64,000 nucleotides of DNA from Populus alba (Eukaryota > Streptophyta > Magnoliopsida > Malpighiales > Salicaceae): contig NC_133302.1 of the NCBI RefSeq assembly GCF_005239225.2, positions 15,595,991 to 15,659,990 of the forward strand, in the 5' to 3' direction. The translations under genes were made by a program, and so were the position numbers. Below, piece by piece: positions 24,074-36,599 of this stretch; position 1 is the first letter of the stretch, and every line of letters starts with the position of its first letter. The notes beneath the pieces were generated by a model, which searched no databases, was not told the DNA's origin, and saw only the letters and a list, made by a program, of their open reading frames with translations.

Positions 24074-25584
24074 AACATTGTGGCTAATGGCCTTATGATG
24101 TTTAGTTATTAATTAGCTATTTGACTTGTGTTTCGCCATGAATCATATATTTTTTTCAACAAAAAAAATTAGATATGCATGTTTTTCCTACATGTTTCTT
24201 ATATAAAAAAATTATAAGTGCAAATTGAAAAGCTTGTAAATATCTAATTAAATAAATTGAGAAACCATCTGTGTAAATAAATAAAAAAAGTCATTAATGA
24301 TAACTAAAAAAAAAATAAAATTGAGTGAGAGATATAGATCAAAATTTGATCTCAAAATATGAAACGTTTACTTGATTGTGTTTATTGAACTTATTTATTA
24401 CAATCAATATTTTTTATTCAATCAAATGATAATAAAAATAGACACACATAAAATTAATTGAATAAAATGAAAGAAATAAATTATGCAAGGTCGAATATAT
24501 ATATATCTAAAATATTGTTTTTTTTGTTTTTAAAATAAAATTTATCTATATAAAACATAAAACATAAAACATTATAGATAAATCTGAACAATATCTTCAA
24601 AATTTAAATATATAGAGAATAAATAAAGAAAAAACTCTATTAAAAAAAAGCTAAATAAGCAAAAAAAAGATTCATAGAGGAGGGATATCAATTGAAACAT
24701 AAATTAAAAAAAAAAAGTATTTTAAAATTTCAAATAAACGTAAATTATTGTTTGGTTACTTTTTTTTTAGAATTCCACTATAATTTTAAAAATTACAACC
24801 AGGGTTTCCAATTTTCATATACAGGTTTCAATTATCCAGATGAATATACCGAATAAAATTTCAAATTTCCCACTTTTCTTTATCTTATATCCTTCCTATA
24901 TTAGATTATTATTTTTATTTAAATTATTTCTATATTTAAATGTGAGGGTGTTTTTTTTTTTTTGGCCCGGCTTGGGTTTTACATCTTGGATGTTGATATG
25001 TTAAAAGATGGCATTGATACCCTCCTTAATGATGGTAGAAGAGGGAAATGCTTTTGAATATTTATTATCGATGCAATAATTTGATGAGTAAAATATAATC
25101 ATAGATAATAGAATGAAAATTTCTTGTAACATAAAGACAAACAACCATGATGACATAATATCTATAATAAACATTGTGGCTAATGGCCTTATGATGTTTA
25201 GTTATTAATTAGCTATTTGACTTGTGCTTCGTTGTGAGTCATATGTTTTTTTCAACAAAAAAATTGGATATGCATGTTTTTCCGACATGTTTCTTATATA
25301 AAAAAATTATAAGTGCAAATTGAAAAGCCTGTAAATATCTAATTACATAAATTGAGAACCATCTGTGTAAATAAATAAAAAAAGTCATTAATGATAACTA
25401 AAAAAAAAAAAATTGAGTGAGAGATATAGATCAAAATTTGATCTCAAAATATGAAACGTTTACTTGATTGTGTTTATTGAACTTATTTATTACAATCAAT
25501 ATTTTTATTCAATCAAATGATAATAAAAATAGACACACACATAAAATTAATTGAATAAAATGAAAGAAAAAAATTATGCAAGGT

Positions 25585-25625
<41 letters not shown>

Positions 25626-26705
25626 AAAATATATTTTTTTGTTTTTAAAATAAAATTTATCTATATAAACATAGAACATTATAGATAAATCTGAACAATA
25701 TCTTCAAAATTTAAATATATAGAGAATAAATAAAGAAACAAATCTATTAAAAAAGCTAAATAAGCAAAAAAAAAAAAAAAGATTCATAGAGGAGGGATAT
25801 CAATTGAAACATAAATTAAAAAAAAAAGTATTTTAAAATTTTCAAATAAACATAAATTATTGTTTGGTTATTTTTTTTTTAGAATTCCACTATAATTTTA
25901 AAAATTACAACCAGGGTTTTCAATTTTCATATACAGGTTTCAATTATCCAGATGAATATACCGAATAAAATTTCAAATTTCCCACTTTTCTTTATCTTAT
26001 ATCCTTCCTATATTAGATTATTATTTTTTATTTAAATTATTTCTATATTTAAATGTGAGGGTGTTTTTTTTTTTTTTTTTTGGCCCGACTTGGGTTTTAC
26101 ATCTTGGATGTTGATATGTTAAAAGATGGCATTGATACCCTCCTTAATGATGGTAGAAGAGGGAAATGCTTTTGAATATTTATTATCGATGCAATAATTT
26201 GATGAGTAAAATATAATCATAGATAATAGAATGAAAATTTCTTGTAACATAAAGACAAGCAACCATGATGACATATTATCTATAATAAACATTGTGGCTA
26301 ATGGCCTTATGATGTTTAGTTATTAATTAGCTATTTGACTTGTGCTTCGTTGTGAGTCATATGTTTTTTTTCAACAAAAAATTTGGATATGCATGTTTTT
26401 CCGACATGTTTCTTATATAAAAAAATTATAAGTGCAAATTGAAAAGCCTGTAAATATCTAATTAAATAAATTGAGAACCATCTGTGTAAATAAATAAAAA
26501 AAGTCATTAATGATAACTAAAAAAAAAAAATTGAGTGAGAGATATAGATCAAAATTTGATCTCAAAATATGAAACGTTTACTTGATTGTGTTTATTGAAC
26601 TTATTTATTACAATCAATATTTTTATTCAATCAAATGATAATAAAAATAGACACACACATAAAATTAATTGAATAAAATGAAAGAAAAAAAAATTATGCA
26701 AGGTT

Positions 26706-26753
<48 letters not shown>

Positions 26754-27400
26754 TTTTTTGTTTTTAAAATAAAATTTATCTATATAAAACATAGAACATT
26801 ATAGATAAATCTGAACAATATCTTCAAAATTTAAATATATAGAGAATAAATAAAGAAACAAATCTATTAAAAAAAGCTAAATAAGCAAAAAAAAAAAAAA
26901 GATTCATAGAGGAGGGATATCAATTGAAACATAAATTAAAAAAAAAAAGTATTTTAAAATTTCAAATAAACATAAATTATTGTTTGGTTATTTTTTTTTT
27001 AGAATTCCACTATAATTTTAAAAATTACAACCAGGGTTTTCAATTTTCATATACAGGTGTCGATTATCCAGATGAATATACCGAATAAAATTTCAAATTT
27101 CCCACTTTTCTTTATCTTATATCCTTCCTATATTAGATTATTATTTTTATTTAAATTATTTCTATATTTAAATGTGAGGGTGTTTTTTTTTTTGGCCCGG
27201 CTTGGGTTTTACATCTTGGATGTTGATATGTTAAAAGATGGCATTGATACCCTCCTTAATGATGGTAGAAGAGGGAAATGCTTTTGAATATTTATTATCG
27301 ATGCAATAATTTGATGAGTAAAATATAATCATAGATAATAGAATGAAAATTTCTTGTAACATAAAGACAAGCAACCATGATGACATAATATCTATAATAA
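24074..27400. repeat. Three tandem copies of a ~1.1-kb unit
   Basis: Copies at about 24074-25169, 25170-26287 and 26288-27400 are near-identical from AACATTGTGGCTAATGGCC to CATGATGACATAATATC. They differ mainly in A/T homopolymers and in an (AT)n run: short in copy 1 (24495-24506), about 36 bp in copy 2 (25588-25623) and about 39 bp in copy 3 (26709-26747). Each ends with a conserved stretch (for example 27204-27287) that could encode LGFYILDVDMLKDGIDTLLN, without a convincing start or family. The copies look like products of unequal exchange. Confidence 0.93.
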
Positions 27401-28342
27401 ATATGGTATTCGCTTTTCCATACATCTTTGAAGCCAAACCTCGCTAACCATTATAATAAGAGCTAAATAGTGTGAGAAAATTATTATGGATCAAGAGATT
27501 TTTTACTATAGATTATAATAGTAATTTCATTTTTAATTTCTTATCTTTTCACGAGTAGAAAAACATTTCTTTGGCTTTCTTTGTCTTCTTATTCATTGTT
27601 TCTTCTCTCTTCTTTTCTTTTAACATTTTACAACTCAGATCACAAAGATAATGAAAATGAATCGGACAAGAGGAAACTGCAGAGAGAGGATGAAGATGGT
27701 GCTTTTTATGTTCAGTCCTTCTTCTTTTTCTCAACCAAATTGACAGAAGAAATGGTAGAGAAAAGGGCACCAAATCGATAGAGAAGAGGAAAAGAGTTGC
27801 TATGGAGAGAAGAAGACAACAAAGAGAATGTGAAATTTTATGGTATGATTAATGGTGAGAAAATTATTGTTGTTTGCTTTTATCTGTTCTTAAAAGTTTA
27901 ATGTGATTAATTATTCTTCCATTAACAAAATAGATGTATCTAATGAGAACATTCTTGATTTCACCAATGAACCCATAGATTTTTAAGGAAAAGTAGTGGA
28001 TTTTATGGGTTCTAACATCAAATGTGAGATCTTTGTAAAAGATCAAATATGTTTTCGTTGTTTTTTTTTAATAATGTTCGGAGGATTAGAAATGGGTAAC
28101 AAAAAGTTTGGACAACAAATTAATGGGCTGAGCAAGAGAACTTTAAGTATGTTCAATCAACATTTTATTGGAGGACAATAAGTATATCCTTGCGTTGTTA
28201 ACAAGAGAAACTTGCAAGAGTAATTTTTCTTTGTTCTTGATTAGAGTTTTTTAAAGTTAGAGTTTTAATGATGTGTTTATAAATATTGGGACCCAGAACA
28301 AAATTTGTTAAATAAAATCGAATCAAGATTATAAATTGATTT
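27401..28342. other. Non-genic spacer ending in NAC-unit homology
   Basis: No gene recognised. About 28200-28260 resembles the 3' flank of NAC copy 1 (near 48505-48560: ACTTGCAAGAGT, then GATTAGAGTTT), and 28259-28342 resembles the 5' flank of NAC copy 2 (50048-50127). This looks like the old junction between two tandem NAC units, now separated from NAC copy 1 by the CACTA insertion. Confidence 0.6.
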
Positions 28343-29436
28343 CACCACCTGAAATTTGCTTAATACCAATGGATTTACTGAAGGAATACTTCTATCGGTA
28401 ATTTGAGGTCGCCATTACCGGTAGAATTTTTTCCGTCCGTAATTTCAGCGGTATATACCGACTTAATGTTTTCATCGGTATATACCGATGGAATTATAGA
28501 CGGAATGTTCAGAATTAAAAAAAAGGCGGTTCGCTGACGTGGAGGTTTTTGCGAGTGATTTTTTCTGACGGAATCACCGAGGGATTCAAAACAGCAACTC
28601 TATATGGTGACGTGACTGGTTCACCATTTAAAATGTCAATGGAATTACCGAGGGATTCAAAACAACAACTCCGTGTGGTGACATGTCCTGTTTACCGTCA
28701 GAATAGCCAACGAACTCACAAACAGAATAATGCCATCAATGAATCCGTCGGCTTAATATATGCCTACTCCGCCGACCATCTCCTTCCCTATTTCTCCTTC
28801 TTCTTCCCCATCCCAACTCTCCCCAACTGCAAACATCCAACCCCCCTTAAAAAAAAATTCCCTCTTCTCAACACAACAAGTTATATTTCTTGAAGGTTTG
28901 TGGTCACAACATTCGTGTTCTGATTTACCGATGGATTTTATTAATTTTTGTAAGAAATTCTATCTTTTTAAATTTTAACATTTAAATATCTATTTTATTG
29001 TTTTTTTTAGTATATGTATTTTGTTAGTAGATTTACTTGTTTTATTGTTATTTCTCAACAAACTTATAGTATATGAATGTATAATTTTATACTTGTTATG
29101 GTTTGTTTTAGATTTTGTAAGATTGTATTTGTTTGTAAATTGTTAAAACTTTATTGAATTACCGAATTACATGTGCTGTTTTGAAATAATTAATAGCTTG
29201 TTTAATGTGTCTGTTTTAAGTTTTATTAATAGAATTGCGGAGTTGTAATTTCCATAAATTTATATATATTAATTTGTATGGAAGTTGATAGTTGATAATG
29301 AATATTTAATATTTAATGAGAATTTGTAATTGATTTGTTGGATAATCTCGAGGTAAACCAATATTTTTACAACTTTATTTACTTAGTTAATTAGTATATG
29401 TTGTCATCATAATCTTATAGAGGTTCAATTTAAGTT

Positions 29437-32400
29437 ATGGAAGATTGTTCATGGATGTATTGATATTCACCCCAAGAATTGCGGAGGATGGATTATTGTA
29501 ACGGGGTTCAGGGTTTTATTAATTTCACAATATCTATTCCCATAAATTTTACTAGAGGCGGTATTGGGTATCCATGTAGAAAGTGTCAAAATAAAAGGTA
29601 TCTGCATCCAGATGTTGTAATGATGCATCTTCTACACAAAGGGTTTATGGAGAATTACCAGTGTTGGTATGCATATGGAGAAGTATTTGTTAGTAAGAAG
29701 AGAATGAGAGAAATGGTGGTTGAGTCAACTTCTAGTGCTAGCAATGTGTATGAAGCGGTAGATGACAACACTAATCCTTACAGGAATATGGTTTGGATGC
29801 AATGAGAATGAATCAAGATAATGTCATTCAATGTCTAATCGTAGAAGAAGAACCTAATGCAGATGCATCTAGGTTTTTTGATTTGTTGAAAGATTCTGAC
29901 GAACCATTATGTGATGGTTGCACAAACCACAGTAAATTATCGGCCGTAGCACAGGTGTTCACTTAAATCAGATCATGGGTTGAGTCAGGTCGGGTATGAT
30001 AAAATTATTGAATGGTCGAGAAGCATTTTACCTGAAGGGAATAGGCTGTAAGAGAACTTCTATGTTGCGAAATCCATGATGAAATCCCTCGGTTTTGGAT
30101 ACCAGAAAATTGACATGTGCCCTAACTTCTGCATGTTATACTACCTTGAAAATGCTAAGATGACAGAGTGCATGACATGTAGGCATTCTCGTTATAAACC
30201 CAGAATTGGCAGGGGAAAGAATCTTGTGGCATATAAAAAACTTAGACACTTCCCAATCACACCTAGATTGTAGAGGTTATTCATGTCACCAAGGACTGCT
30301 GAGCACATGACATGGCACTAATCACATGATATGGTTGATGGAGTGATGGTGCATCCTTCTGATGGCGAGGCGTGGAAACACTTTAACAGTGTGCATCCTC
30401 ACTTTTCAGCTGAATCAAGAAATGTGCATCTTGGGTTGTGTATAGATGGATTCAACCTATTTGGGTCATTTGTTGCTCCTTATTCTTGTTGACCGGTCAT
30501 ACTCACGGTTTATAACTTGCCATCGAGAATGTGTATGAGGCCGAAGTTCATGTTCTTATCTACTGTCATACCCGATCCAAGCAGCTCGGGCCACAATACA
30601 GATGTTTGTCTTTGACCATTGATTGATAAGTTGGTGCAGTTGTGGTCTTCCAGAGCTTTGACTTATAATATATCGAGGAAATAAAATTTTCTTATGAGGG
30701 CGGTTTTGATGTGGAATATCAATGATTTTTCAGCTTATGGAATGCTTTTTGGTAGTACGCATGAGAAACTAGTATGTCCATACTACATGGAAAACAACAA
30801 GACATTCACGCTAACAAACAGAGGTAAAATTTCTTTTTTTGACTGTCACCGTCGTTTCTTGCCATATAATCACAGACATAAAAAGAACATAAAAGATTTC
30901 TTTGTTGGTAGAGTTGAAAAGGATGTTGCATCCCTGCGTCTTTTTGGTGAAGAATTGCATGATGTTATATCAGAGTACAGTGACATTGTGTTTGGTCTTT
31001 AATTAGGTAAGTAAAAGTTTTCTGGTTTTGGTTTGGCCTATAATTGGGTAAAGCGAAGTATCTTTTGGGTGCTTCCTTATTGGAAGATCAATTTGCTCCG
31101 CCATAACCTTGACGTCATGCACATTGAAAAGAACGTGTTTGAGAACATTTTCAACACCATCATGGATGTGAAGGGGAAGACAAAGGACAACATCAAGGCT
31201 AGATTGGATATAGCTTTGTTTTGTAACCGTAAAAATATGAATTTGGTTTGTGATGAGTCACGACTTGCAAAACCAAGAGAAAGCTTCGTGTTAAATAAAA
31301 ACGCACAACTAGTAGTCTACAAATGGCTTAAGAGTCTGCGTTTTCTTGATGGACATGCCTCGAACATATCAAGGTTGGTTAATATGGAAGAATACAGATT
31401 GTATGGAATGAAGAGTCATGACTGCCACGTGTTTATGTAAACACTCATCTCATTAGCTTTTCGTGATTTGTTGCCAAAGGGGATATGGGATGCACTCACG
31501 AAGATCAGTCATTTATTTAGAGATATATGCTTCAGCAAGTTGAATGTTAATCACATTAAGAGGCTTGAAACGAATATCATTGAGACACTATGCAAACTTG
31601 AGATGATATTCCCTCTATTATATTTTGACTCAATGGAACATCTTCCCATACATTTACCGTTCGAAGCAAAAGTTGGAGGATCGATCCAGTATAGATGGAT
31701 GTATCCACTTGAATGGTTAGATATTATAGTTGCAATGTAATTCATATATAAAAGTATTTTCTTTGTTTTTTTTAATTGAAAATATTTGATTAATTCAATG
31801 CAGGTACTTGTTCAATCTCAAGAAAAAGGTTATGAACGAGGCGCATGTTGAGACTTCGATATATGAAGCCTATATTGTTGAGGAGATCTCAACATTTATC
31901 TTGTACTATTTTGAACCTAATCTGAGAATGAGAATCAATCACATTCCACGGCATGATGATGGCGGTGAAGTGTCTTCTAGTGGGAACTTGTTAATATTCT
32001 CCAATCTTGGACGACTCGCACTTAAAAATACTGTAAGAGAAAGATATTTGTTAGAAATAGAGTTCAAACAAGCACACAATTATGTTCTATTTAATTGTGA
32101 TGAGCTGAGACCTTTTATTTAGTATGTTTATATATGTGTAATACTAATTAAACTTTGTCAATAATATACTGTTAATTATATATTGTAATAACATACACTC
32201 ATTATCACTTGCATGCAACTTCGACAATATTTGTTGTCCAATAACTCACAACTGACCGAATTCTAGATCTTTCAATTACAAGATGAACAATTTGTCATGT
32301 GGTTTAGAACACATGTAAGCACTATCACAAACTCATTCTCACTTGCAAAATTACTGTATGCATGTCATTACGAGATTCTTGTTAATTTACTATTCATTGA

Positions 32401-33315
32401 TGTACATTACATACAAGGTTTATCAAATGGGAAGGAGTGATGCTAAGTCATTGTCTTCACTAAGCCTAGGCCCTGAAAGAAAAGTTAAGTGCTACAACGG
32501 ATATTTTGTCAATGGATATGTTTTCCATACTGAAGAATATAAGCATGGAAGAAAGACATACAACAATGGTGTTGTGTTAAAGGATTGACTAGTAATGAGT
32601 TAGAAGTCGACTACTATGGTAGATTAGAAGAGTTCGTTGAACCGCAATATCGTAACGAGCAAAATAGACTGTTTTTATTCAAATGCTATTGGTATGACAC
32701 GACTGACAGAGAAATCAGAGTTGATTCGCATTATGGTCTAGTCGAAATTAACTCAAAAGCTAGACTCTGCAACGTAAATGATGTCTTTGTTTTTGCAAAG
32801 TAATGTCAGCAAGTTTATTACATAAACACCCCTTCATTTAGAAAGGATCAATCAGGAGTGGATTGGTTGTCCATTTTAAAAACGAAACCCAGGGTATTGG
32901 TATGACACGACTGACAGAGAAATCAGAGTTGATTCGCACTATGGGCTAGTCGAAATCAACTCAAAAGCTAGACTTTGCAACGTAAATGATGTCTTTGTTT
33001 TTGCAAAGCAATGTCAACAAGTTTATTACATAAACACCCCTTCATTTAGAAAGGATCAATCAAGAGTGGATTGGTTGTCCATTTTAAAAACGAAACCCAG
33101 GGGTCGTGTCGAGCTTATTCAGGATGAGAACGAAGACACAAGTGTGTGAGATGAAGTCTTTCAAGTTAGTGAGTTGGTTGAACCATATTGAGTTGCTCCT
33201 TCGATTGACTTGGAAGAAAATTCAAATTTTCATGTTTTCGATGATAGTCTTGTTGATGTTGACTCAGAGGACTTGAATGTTATTTTGAGCTCTAGAAGAT
33301 AAGCAAATGTCAATG
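29437..33315 (+). pseudogene. CACTA TNP2-type transposase, many stops and frameshifts; last codons at 41827-41909
   Basis: Same architecture as the copy at 876-4636: transposase-associated domain (RRMDYCNGVQGFINF, CRKCQNKRYLHPD), TNP2 core, LDVMHIEKNVFENI with the Glu kept, DUF4218-like IHLPFEAKVGGS, an intron ending at CAG 31803, then a DUF4216-like exon with MGRSDAKSLSSLSLGPE. A stop appears at codon 9 (29461), a frame change near 29790, and many stops follow. The 3' end is split by the LTR retrotransposon: coding resumes at 41827 in the acidic tail and stops at 41909. A 208-bp internal duplication (32687-33102) also disrupts it. Clearly non-functional. Confidence 0.92.
32687..33102. repeat. 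208-bp tandem duplication in transposase 3' exon
   Basis: 32687-32894 and 32895-33102 are near-identical direct copies starting TATTGGTATGACACGACTG and ending AAAACGAAACCCAGGG. They differ at only a few positions; the first copy has a stop where the second has Gln (TAATGTCAGC versus CAATGTCAAC). Confidence 0.92.
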
Positions 33316-33320
33316 AAGAT

Positions 33321-34890
33321 TGTCGCGGGGGCGTGCCGATGCGACTCGTGTGGCGACGATGGAGGGAGAGAGAGAGAGAGACTGCAAAAATGGGGTAGTG
33401 GGGGACTAGTTTTTTTGTCAACTTTAGACTTAATTTTCTCCGCACTCAGATCATTAACGGAGCCTCTATTTATACGCAGTAGAAGAGGGTAATCTCGTCT
33501 ACCTCGGGGTAAAATTTCAGCCATTGATTCAGTTGGTAAGGATCCTAATTGTTGGCTCAAAGTGTGCCTCATGAGTTGTTCAATCTACAGAAAAAAGCTG
33601 CCCGAGTTGGCGTTGGCACTGTCACGTTGCCATTCAGACCAAACTTTTCAATTAGCGTTGTAAAGAAACTGCAGGGGATCATTTGCGTGCAAATTTGGTT
33701 AAATTTAGTGGATGTTTGGTGCATTAAATGCACCTGCAAGGTAGTCGCCTGAGCAGCATTCACGGGTAAAATCGAGGAAGATAATGAATAGTTCCAGACG
33801 ACGCGTTGTCTATTTTTTTTTTAATAAACAAAACAGCGCTGTTTCTGGTTAAATTAGGGATTTATACTAATTTTCAATTTAGTCCTCAATCTTCCAATAA
33901 CTTTAAATTGAACCCTTAATTGACCATAAACTTCTGATTTAATGCAATTAAGCCCCTGATGAACTTCAATTGGAACCCTGAAGTTACGCGCCTTATACAA
34001 TATGGTCCTTGGTCTCGGAAATTGTCAATTTAACCCCTAATTGACCATTAAACTTTCAATTTCTTCAATTTCACCCCCGGTTTTTGTCAATTGAACCCCT
34101 ATAGTTTTCCGCCTGTTGCAGATTGGTCCCTGGTCTCGGATTTTTTCAATTTAACCCCTAATTGACCCCAAAACTTCAATTTTCTTACAATTTGGCCCTT
34201 GATTTCAATCAATTAGCTTGGTAAAAATTAAATTTGATCTTTTAAAATTCCAATCTTCTCAATTAAGCCTAAATTAGGCTCCCAAACTTAATTTTTTTAC
34301 CAATTAAGCCCCAAATAAAATTAATTTGACCCATTTAAAGTATAATTAAGTCCTTGAACTTAGTTAAATCCTTTAATTGGACCCAAATTAATTCTTAAAC
34401 ATAATTAAAAATTCAATTTTGGCCCATGATTAAATCAAATTGGCCTATTAAAAATTTAATTATGTCATTGGACTTAATTTTTCACTAATTAAACCCAAAA
34501 TAAAATTAATTTGACCCATTTAAAGTATAATTAAGTCCTTGCACTTAATTAAATCCTCTAATTGGACCCAAATTAATTCTTAAACATAATTAAAAATTCA
34601 ATTTGGCCCATGATTAAATCAAATTGGCGTATTAAAAATTTTAATTATGTCCTTGGACTTAATTTTTATGCAAATTCGTCCAATAATCATTTAATTTGAC
34701 CTTGAACATGCATTGTTGTCTCCTTTTTTGGGCATAATGGGGTACAATTAGGCCTTGAAGTTTTTTCAAAAAATTACAGCTTGATTCCCCGGCCTACTTT
34801 CTCCATATTGCCAACCTTTATTTTATTTTTTTATTTTTATTTTGAAAAAGAAGTTATGTTTGGGGAATAACCCAGAATTGGGTTATGACA
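33321..34890 (-). repeat. Retrotransposon LTR (downstream, 3' LTR in element orientation)
   Basis: 1570 bp. It matches 40279-41826 throughout, including the CAATTTAACCCCTAATTGAC-type repeats and a TATAAATAG box on the minus strand near 33469. It extends to TTATGACA at 34890. A GA-rich insertion near 33364 is longer here than in the other LTR. Confidence 0.92.
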
Positions 34891-34904
34891 GTTGCCCCCT
34901 CTTT
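34891..34904 (-). other. Polypurine tract of the retrotransposon
   Basis: On the minus strand AAAGAGGGGGCAAC sits directly before the LTR start TGTCATAACCC. In the family this purine tract primes plus-strand DNA synthesis. Its position supports the minus-strand orientation. Confidence 0.75.
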
Positions 34905-35149
34905 ACAATGCTTACGATAGAAAGTCTCATAAGAGACTTTAGATAGTAAGCGTTGTAAAGAAGAAAAACAAGAATGAGAGATGATGGAATGATGAATCCT
35001 TTTGAGGGCTAGAAAGCGCACTCAGAGCGAAAACTGGAAGATTTATCTTTTGAAAATTCAGAGATTTTAAAGTGGTCGAATTGTCATGGGTGACCTACCC
35101 AAAGAAAATTGAATTTTTTTTTGAGGTGGTCTTATTTGTAATGGATGAC

Positions 35150-35880
35150 CTACCCAAGTGAAAAACACGAAGATTTTTCAAAGTGGTGAAAAATAAAGAG
35201 ATTTGAAAAATGCGATGATTTTTCAAAGTGGTGAAAAATGCAAAGATTTTTCAAAGTGGTCTTGTTGTAACGGACGACTTGCCCAAGTGAAAAACATGAA
35301 GATTTTTCGAAGTCGTGAAAAATGCAGAGATTTTTTGAAGTGATCTTGTTGTAATGGGCGACTTGTCCAGGTGAAAAACATGAAGATTTTTTGAAATGGT
35401 GAAAAATGCAGAGATTTTTCAAAGTGTTGAAAAATGCAAAGATTTTTCAAAGTGATCTTGTTGTAATGGGCGACCTGCCCAGGTGAAAAACATGAAGATT
35501 TTTTGAAATTGTGAAAAATGCAAAGATTTTTCAAAGTGTTGAAAAATGAAGAGATTTTTCAAAGTGGTCTTGTTGTAATGAGCGACCTGCCCAGGTGAAA
35601 AACATGAAGATTTTTTTTTTGAAATGGTGAAAAATGAAAAGATTTTTCAAAGTGGTCTTGTTGTAATGGGCGACCTGCCCAGATGAAAATGTGGAGGTGA
35701 GAAATGCAAAAATTTCTCAAAATGGTTTCATTGTAATGGGCAATCGGCCCAAAATGGAAGATTTTAAAGGTGGTGAGAAATGCAAGTATTTCTAAAAAAA
35801 ATGGTTTCATTGTATTGGGCAACCGACCCAAATAGAAGATGAAAAGATTTTTCAAAGAGGTCTAATTGTGATGGGTGACT
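35150..35880. repeat. Tandem array inside retrotransposon, ~100-bp unit
   Basis: Repeats of GATTTTTCAAAGTGGTCTTG, TTGTAATGGGCGACCTGCCC and AGGTGAAAAACATGAAG, six or more imperfect copies. Open frames with CIFHHFEKSS-type repeats are translations of the array, not a protein. Confidence 0.88.
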
Positions 35881-35929
35881 TACCCGGATGAAATGTCTTG
35901 AAGAGACGATATAATAGGGCTTGAAGGCG

Positions 35930-36540
35930 CACTATTCAAGAGATGGGAGCTCAAAGGAATGTTCAAAAAGAGATAGGACTTGAAGGGGCATGGGGGCTAA
36001 AAAGCGCACTCGAAAAGAGGTAGGGTTAGAAAACGCACTACCTGAGAGGTGAGGGCTCGAAGGCATACTAAAAAAGAGATAGGGTTAGAAAACACACTAC
36101 CTAAAGTGGTTGGGGGCTCAAAGGCACACTCGAAAGGAGGTAGGGTTAGCAAACACACTACTTAAGGTGTTTGAGGGCTCAAAGTTGTACTCGAAAAGAG
36201 GTACGGTTAGAAAATGCACTACCTAAGATGGTCGAGGGCTCTAAGGCACACCCAAAGGGAGGTAGGGACACACTACCCATGAGGTGAGGGCTCTAAGGCG
36301 CACTTAAAATGAGGCAAGGTTGGAAAACGCACTACCTATGAGGTGAGGGCTCAAAGGCGCACTCGAAAGGAGGTAAGGTTAGAAAACATACTACCTATGA
36401 GGTGAGGGCTCTAAGGCGCACTCAAAATGAGGTAGGTTAAAAAACACATTACCCAGGAGATTATGGCTCAAAGGCACATTCAAAAGGGAGATAGGGCTAG
36501 AAAGCACACTATCTGAATGATGAGGGATCGATAACCCGCT
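35930..36540. repeat. Second tandem array inside retrotransposon, ~58-bp unit
   Basis: About ten copies built from GAGGGCTCAAAGGCGCACTC, GAAAAGAGGTAGGGTTAG and AAAACGCACTACC. Different in sequence from the neighbouring array. Non-coding. Confidence 0.88.
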
Positions 36541-36599
36541 CAAAAAGAGGTGACGATGAGACACCCATATGTCAAGGATAAAAGTAATGCATCATGATC

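Noticed and set aside
27057..27287. 76-codon frame at the end of the third 1.1-kb repeat
   Set aside because: Low-complexity hydrophobic start from AT-rich DNA; only the last ~25 codons are conserved across copies, with no family match.
35150..35855. Repetitive minus-strand frames rich in FHHFEKSS-type blocks
   Set aside because: Translation of a tandem array inside the retrotransposon, no family and variable unit frames.
35930..36540. CRISPR-like regular repeats
   Set aside because: Direct tandem units without unique spacers, in a plant retrotransposon; not a CRISPR array.
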